DNA from: Mycobacterium sp.
GTDB lineage: Bacteria > Actinomycetota > Actinomycetes > Mycobacteriales > Mycobacteriaceae
Reading direction: 5' to 3'
Assembly (NCBI GenBank): GCA_020438915.1
Contig: JAGQTR010000136.1
Location: forward strand, 1 to 9,126
Length of the DNA stretch: 9,126 nucleotides
Shown here: piece by piece, positions 5,928 to 9,126 of the stretch
Layout: each line of letters starts with the position of its first letter
Position numbering within the stretch: position 1 is the stretch's first letter
Notes under the pieces: generated by a model
What the model saw: the letters and a program-made list of their open reading frames with translations, nothing else
The model's database searches: none
Told to the model about the DNA's origin: nothing
Position numbers and translations under genes: made by a program

Positions 5928-6620
5928 GTGCCAGTGCGCATACTTGTCGTTGACGACGATCGCGCGGTGCGCGAATCCCTGCGACGATCCCTTTCCTTCA
6001 ACGGGTACTCGGTCGAGCTGGCCCAGGACGGTCGGGAAGCCCTCGACCTGATCGTCAGCCACCGTCCCGACGCCCTGGTGCTGGATGTGATGATGCCGCG
6101 GCTGGACGGCCTCGAGGTGTGCCGCCTGCTCCGCAGCACCGGTGACGATCTCCCCATCCTGGTTCTCACCGCGCGCGACTCAGTTTCCGAACGGGTCGCG
6201 GGCCTGGATGCGGGGGCCGACGACTATCTGCCGAAGCCGTTCGCATTGGAGGAGTTGCTGGCACGGATGCGGGCGCTGCTGCGCCGGACCAACCCGGAGG
6301 AGGGCAGCGAATCGGCGGCGATGAGCTTTTCGGACCTGTCACTGGATCCGGTGACTCGCGAGGTCACCCGCGGCGACCGGCCGATCAGTCTGACCCGCAC
6401 CGAGTTCTCCCTGCTGGAGATGCTGATCGCCAACCCGCGCCGGGTCCTGACCCGAAGCCGCATCCTCGAGGAAGTATGGGGTTTCGACTTCCCGACCTCG
6501 GGAAACGCACTTGAGGTCTATGTCGGTTACCTGCGCCGCAAAACCGAGGCCGAAGGCGAGCCGCGGCTGATCCACACCGTGCGCGGGGTGGGTTACGTGC
6601 TGCGCGAGACACCGCCCTGA
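5928..6620 (+). CDS. mprA: Response regulator MprA (OmpR/PhoB family)
   Basis: A 230-residue transcription factor of the MprAB envelope-stress system. In M. tuberculosis MprA is known to control its own operon, pepD, sigB and sigE. The receiver domain (about 1-115) has the acidic pocket DDD at 9-11, the phosphoacceptor Asp53 (VLDVMMPRLDG), Thr81 and Lys103 (YLPKPF), all canonical. A linker follows, then a winged-helix DNA-binding domain (about 135-226) with SLTRTEFSLLEML, LTRSRILEEVWG and IHTVRGVGYVL. The protein is near-identical in character to M. tuberculosis MprA as I remember it. The start is GTG at 5928; the Shine-Dalgarno sequence is weak, and a second GTG at 5934 is possible. The stop overlaps the mprB ATG by one base (TGATG), so the two proteins are translationally coupled. 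An MprA box lies directly upstream. Confidence 0.96.
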   Translation: MPVRILVVDDDRAVRESLRRSLSFNGYSVELAQDGREALDLIVSHRPDALVLDVMMPRLDGLEVCRLLRSTGDDLPILVLTARDSVSERVAGLDAGADDYLPKPFALEELLARMRALLRRTNPEEGSESAAMSFSDLSLDPVTREVTRGDRPISLTRTEFSLLEMLIANPRRVLTRSRILEEVWGFDFPTSGNALEVYVGYLRRKTEAEGEPRLIHTVRGVGYVLRETPP

Positions 6621-8104
6621 TGGCTATGCAGACTCCCGGCCCGTGGTCAGCGAATCCGGCGCCTGCGCCGGCACCGCCGAGGGCCAGTTCGGTGTCGCTG
6701 CGGTGGCGCGTCATGTTGCTGGCCATGTCGATGGTGGCGATGGTGGTGGTGCTGATGGCGGTGGCCGTCTACGCCGTGGTGTCCCGGGCGCTATACGACG
6801 ACATCGACACCCAGTTACGCAGCCGGGCCCAGTTGCTGATCGAGAGCGGATCGCTGGCCGCCGATCCCGGCAAGGCTATCGAGGGAACCGCCTATTCCGA
6901 GGTCAACGCCATGTTGTTCACACCTCGGGCGATCTATACCGCCAATCAGCAGGGCCAGACATTGCCACTCGGGGGGCCCGAGAGAGATGTCATCCAGGGC
7001 AAACTGCTGATGTCACTGCGCACCGTCAGCCACCAACGGGTGCTGGCATTGCATCTCAGCAACGGTAGTGCGCTGCTGATCTCCAAAAGCCTGGCGCCGA
7101 CCGGCGAGGTGCTCAAACGGTTGGGAACGGTACTTCTCATCGTCGGCGGCATAGGGGTGGCGGTAGCCGCCATCGCAGGCGGGATGGTGGCACGCGCCGG
7201 ACTGCGGCCGGTGGCCCGGCTCACCGAAGCGGCTGAGCGGGTCGCCCGGACCGACGACCTGCGCCCGATCCCGGTGTACGGCAGCGATGAGCTCGCGCGC
7301 CTGACCGAGGCTTTCAACATGATGCTGCGGGCGTTGGCGGAGTCCCGTGAGCGGCAGGCGCGGTTGGTCACCGATGCCGGCCACGAGCTGCGCACGCCCT
7401 TGACATCGCTGCGCACGAACGTGGAGTTGCTCATGGCATCGATGGCGCCGGGGGCCCCGCGCTTACCCGAGGAGGAGATGACTGGGCTGCGGGCCGACGT
7501 CATCGCCCAAATCGAGGAATTGTCGACGCTGGTGGGCGATCTGGTGGACCTCACCCGCGAGGAATCCGGTGGCGTCATTCACGAAACGGTCGAGATGGCC
7601 GACGTGATAGAGAGGTCCTTGGAGCGGGTTCGCAGACGCCGCAACGACATCGAGTTCGACGTATCGGTGGAACCTTGGCAGGTCTACGGCGACGGCGCCG
7701 GCCTGGCCCGCGCGGTGCTCAATCTGTTGGACAACGCCGCGAAGTGGAGCCCACCGGGCGGTGAGGTGGCCGTGCGGCTCGCGCAGGTCGATGCCTTGCA
7801 CGCGGAGCTCGTGGTCGCCGATTACGGCCCGGGAATCCCGCCGCAGGAACGCAGTCTCGTCTTCGAGCGGTTCTTCAGGTCGACCGCTGCCAGGGCGATG
7901 CCGGGGTCAGGTCTGGGTCTGGCGATCGTGAAACAGGTGGTGCTCAAGCACGGCGGCACGCTGCTTGTCCGGGAGACGGTTCCCGGCGCTGAACAGCCCG
8001 GCACATCGATGCACGTGGTGTTGCCGGGTCGTCCGTCGACGGCAAGGCCGGATGAGGATGAGACGGAGCGGGCACCAAGAGAATTCGCGACACGCGGGGA
8101 CTGA
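6620..8104 (+). CDS. mprB: Sensor histidine kinase MprB
   Basis: A 494-residue membrane kinase that senses envelope stress and phosphorylates MprA. In order: a Pro/Ala-rich cytoplasmic tail (1-30), membrane segment 1 (about 31-54), an extracytoplasmic sensor loop of about 115 residues, membrane segment 2 (about 170-190), HAMP (about 191-245), the H-box DAGHELRTPLTSL with His255, the N-box LLDNAAKWSPPGG with Asn372, the G1 box VADYGPGIP, the F-box FERFF, the G2 box GSGLGLAIVKQVV, and a charged tail after about residue 470. All catalytic motifs are intact. In M. tuberculosis the sensor loop restrains kinase activity and has been linked to DnaK and misfolded extracytoplasmic protein. The ATG shares a base with the mprA stop. 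The N-terminal tail differs from the Arg-rich one I remember in M. tuberculosis. The identity is secure. Confidence 0.95.
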   Translation: MAMQTPGPWSANPAPAPAPPRASSVSLRWRVMLLAMSMVAMVVVLMAVAVYAVVSRALYDDIDTQLRSRAQLLIESGSLAADPGKAIEGTAYSEVNAMLFTPRAIYTANQQGQTLPLGGPERDVIQGKLLMSLRTVSHQRVLALHLSNGSALLISKSLAPTGEVLKRLGTVLLIVGGIGVAVAAIAGGMVARAGLRPVARLTEAAERVARTDDLRPIPVYGSDELARLTEAFNMMLRALAESRERQARLVTDAGHELRTPLTSLRTNVELLMASMAPGAPRLPEEEMTGLRADVIAQIEELSTLVGDLVDLTREESGGVIHETVEMADVIERSLERVRRRRNDIEFDVSVEPWQVYGDGAGLARAVLNLLDNAAKWSPPGGEVAVRLAQVDALHAELVVADYGPGIPPQERSLVFERFFRSTAARAMPGSGLGLAIVKQVVLKHGGTLLVRETVPGAEQPGTSMHVVLPGRPSTARPDEDETERAPREFATRGD

Positions 8105-8192
8105 TCGCTGCGGTGAGCACTGTCACAAGCGAGGATGGTCGAAAGAGTCCAGGGGTGCCTGAATGGTCCCGATGTTATCGACGCGCCATCGA

Positions 8193-8211
8193 TCTCTAAG
8201 GGCTTTCTCAG
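8193..8211 (+). promoter_or_regulatory. MprA-box-like direct repeat upstream of pepD
   Basis: TCTCTAAG (8193-8200) and TTTCTCAG (8204-8211) are separated by GGC: the same 8+3+8 layout and 11-bp period as the site before mprA, with 6 of 8 positions shared between the two half-sites. It lies about 80 bp upstream of the pepD ATG at 8291. MprA is known to bind near pepD in M. tuberculosis, so a site here is expected; assigning it to this exact element is inference. No clear sigma-factor hexamers could be fixed downstream of it. Confidence 0.5.
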
Positions 8212-8290
8212 CACAGTTGGGCACCCTTGGGGTTCGCCTTTCGTTGTTCCAGGCGAGAAGAAACTACTCCAGGAAGAGCATCGTAGCGAC

Positions 8291-9126
8291 ATGACGAACC
8301 ACCCGAGGTACTCGCCGACCCCGCCGCCGGCTCGTCAACCCGGTATCCATGAGCAGGTCCCGCCGGGTGCAGTCGGCGACCGGTCGTCGGGCGGCTACTC
8401 CCAGCAGCACTACGACTGGCGCTACGCGACCGAGCAACAGCGACAAGCGTTCCGGGCGCAGTATGACCCATACCGTGGTGCTCCCATGCCGGCCGGAACA
8501 GGCCAGTACCCGCGGCCGGCAATGCCGGCCGCGCCCCAGCCGCACCCCCGGAAGCGCTCCCGTGCAACGGGTTTGGCCGCCGGCGCCGTTGCCATCGCGA
8601 TTGTTTCCGCGGGGATTGGCGGTGGCGTAGCGGTACTCGCACACCCTGGGCACGGCGTCGCCGGGATAGGCGCCTCCGGTGCGGCGCCCAGCATGCCTGC
8701 CGCCAGCGCGCCGGCCGGTTCCGTCGAGCAGGTGGCCGACAAGGTGTTGCCCAGCGTCGTCAAGCTGGAAGTGAACATCGGACGGCAGTCCGAAGAAGGC
8801 TCCGGCGTGATCTTGTCCACCGACGGGTTGATCCTCACCAACAATCACGTCGTCGCCGCTTCCGGGGACGCTCCGGGGGGCCCGGGTGGTGCGGACCGTC
8901 CAAAAACCAAGGTGACGTTCGCCAACGGGAAAACGACCTCCTTCAGCGTGGTCGGTACCGACCCCGGCAGCGATATCGCGGTGGTCCGGGCCGAGAACGT
9001 GTCCGGACTGACACCGATCGCGGTCGGCTCGTCGGCCGACCTGCGGGTCGGACAGGACGTCGTGGCGATCGGGTCCCCGCTCGGGCTGGAGGGCACGGTA
9101 ACCACCGGCATCATCAGCGCGCTGAA
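8291..9126 (+). CDS. pepD: HtrA-like serine protease PepD, N-terminal part (runs off right edge)
   Basis: A membrane-anchored HtrA/DegP-type protease that degrades misfolded or stress-damaged envelope proteins. The first 278 residues are present; the M. tuberculosis protein is about 464. Layout: a Pro/Gln/Tyr-rich cytoplasmic tail (1-88), basic residues KRSR, a membrane segment (about 93-117), a flexible linker, then the trypsin-like domain from about 144. Catalytic His186 (LTNNHVV) and Asp228 (SDIAVV) are visible; the GNSGG serine and the PDZ domain lie beyond the edge. An insert rich in Gly/Pro (SGDAPGGPGG, about 191-200) follows the catalytic His. The start at ATG 8291 gives MTNHPRY; AGGAAGAG (8271-8278) is 12 nt upstream, rather far. 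An in-frame ATG at 8135 would add 52 residues and cannot be fully excluded. It lies 186 bp downstream of mprB and is the probable target of MprA. Confidence 0.94.
   Translation, partial: MTNHPRYSPTPPPARQPGIHEQVPPGAVGDRSSGGYSQQHYDWRYATEQQRQAFRAQYDPYRGAPMPAGTGQYPRPAMPAAPQPHPRKRSRATGLAAGAVAIAIVSAGIGGGVAVLAHPGHGVAGIGASGAAPSMPAASAPAGSVEQVADKVLPSVVKLEVNIGRQSEEGSGVILSTDGLILTNNHVVAASGDAPGGPGGADRPKTKVTFANGKTTSFSVVGTDPGSDIAVVRAENVSGLTPIAVGSSADLRVGQDVVAIGSPLGLEGTVTTGIISAL

Noticed and set aside
8177..8193. ATCGA/TCGAT inverted repeat as a terminator after mprB
   Set aside because: Only 5 bp with a 7-nt loop, no U-tail and 70 bp past the stop; too weak to call.
1..9126. Mobile element, CRISPR array, tRNA or toxin-antitoxin pair
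   Set aside because: No terminal inverted repeats, transposase or integrase motifs, repeat-spacer pattern, tRNA-like fold or unexplained small gene pair was seen. Almost all the sequence is accounted for by conserved chromosomal genes.

Overview
This window comes from a mycobacterium, probably a non-tuberculous species. GC content is high, GTG starts are used beside ATG, and genes are packed with 1-4 nt overlaps. The gene order matches the M. tuberculosis segment accA2-accD2-fadE13-Rv0976c ... rpmF-mprA-mprB-pepD, as I remember it. The predicted MprA, MprB and PepD proteins resemble the M. tuberculosis proteins closely. The PE_PGRS genes that M. tuberculosis carries between Rv0976c and mprA are absent here.

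Left half (1-5434, minus strand): a catabolic operon read right to left. It encodes an AtuA-like (DUF1446) protein, the acyl-CoA dehydrogenase FadE13, the carboxyltransferase subunit AccD2, and the first 280 residues of the biotin-carboxylase/BCCP subunit AccA2, which runs off the left edge. The first three genes are joined by 4-nt GTGA and ATGA overlaps. accA2 follows after a 91-bp gap that holds a perfect 7-bp hairpin and has its own strong ribosome binding site. A dehydrogenase, a two-subunit carboxylase and an AtuA protein together match the logic of the Liu (leucine/isovalerate) and Atu (acyclic terpene) pathways: make an alpha,beta-unsaturated branched acyl-CoA, then carboxylate it. A candidate promoter and two dyads lie just upstream.

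Middle (5435-5927): a 252-bp divergent intergenic region, then rpmF (ribosomal protein L32, cysteine-free) on the plus strand, then a short gap. The gap carries a hairpin at the rpmF stop and a perfect direct repeat with the form of an MprA box just before mprA.

Right half (5928-9126, plus strand): the MprAB envelope-stress two-component system (mprA and mprB overlap by 1 nt), then pepD, an HtrA-like membrane serine protease cut by the right edge after its catalytic His and Asp. A second, more diverged MprA-box-like 19-bp element sits before pepD, which supports one regulon in which MprA controls its own operon and the neighbouring protease.

I see no phage, insertion sequence, CRISPR array, tRNA or wholly unknown system. 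Most of the window is conserved chromosomal core. The open questions are the substrate of the carboxylase operon and the regulatory DNA around mprA and pepD.
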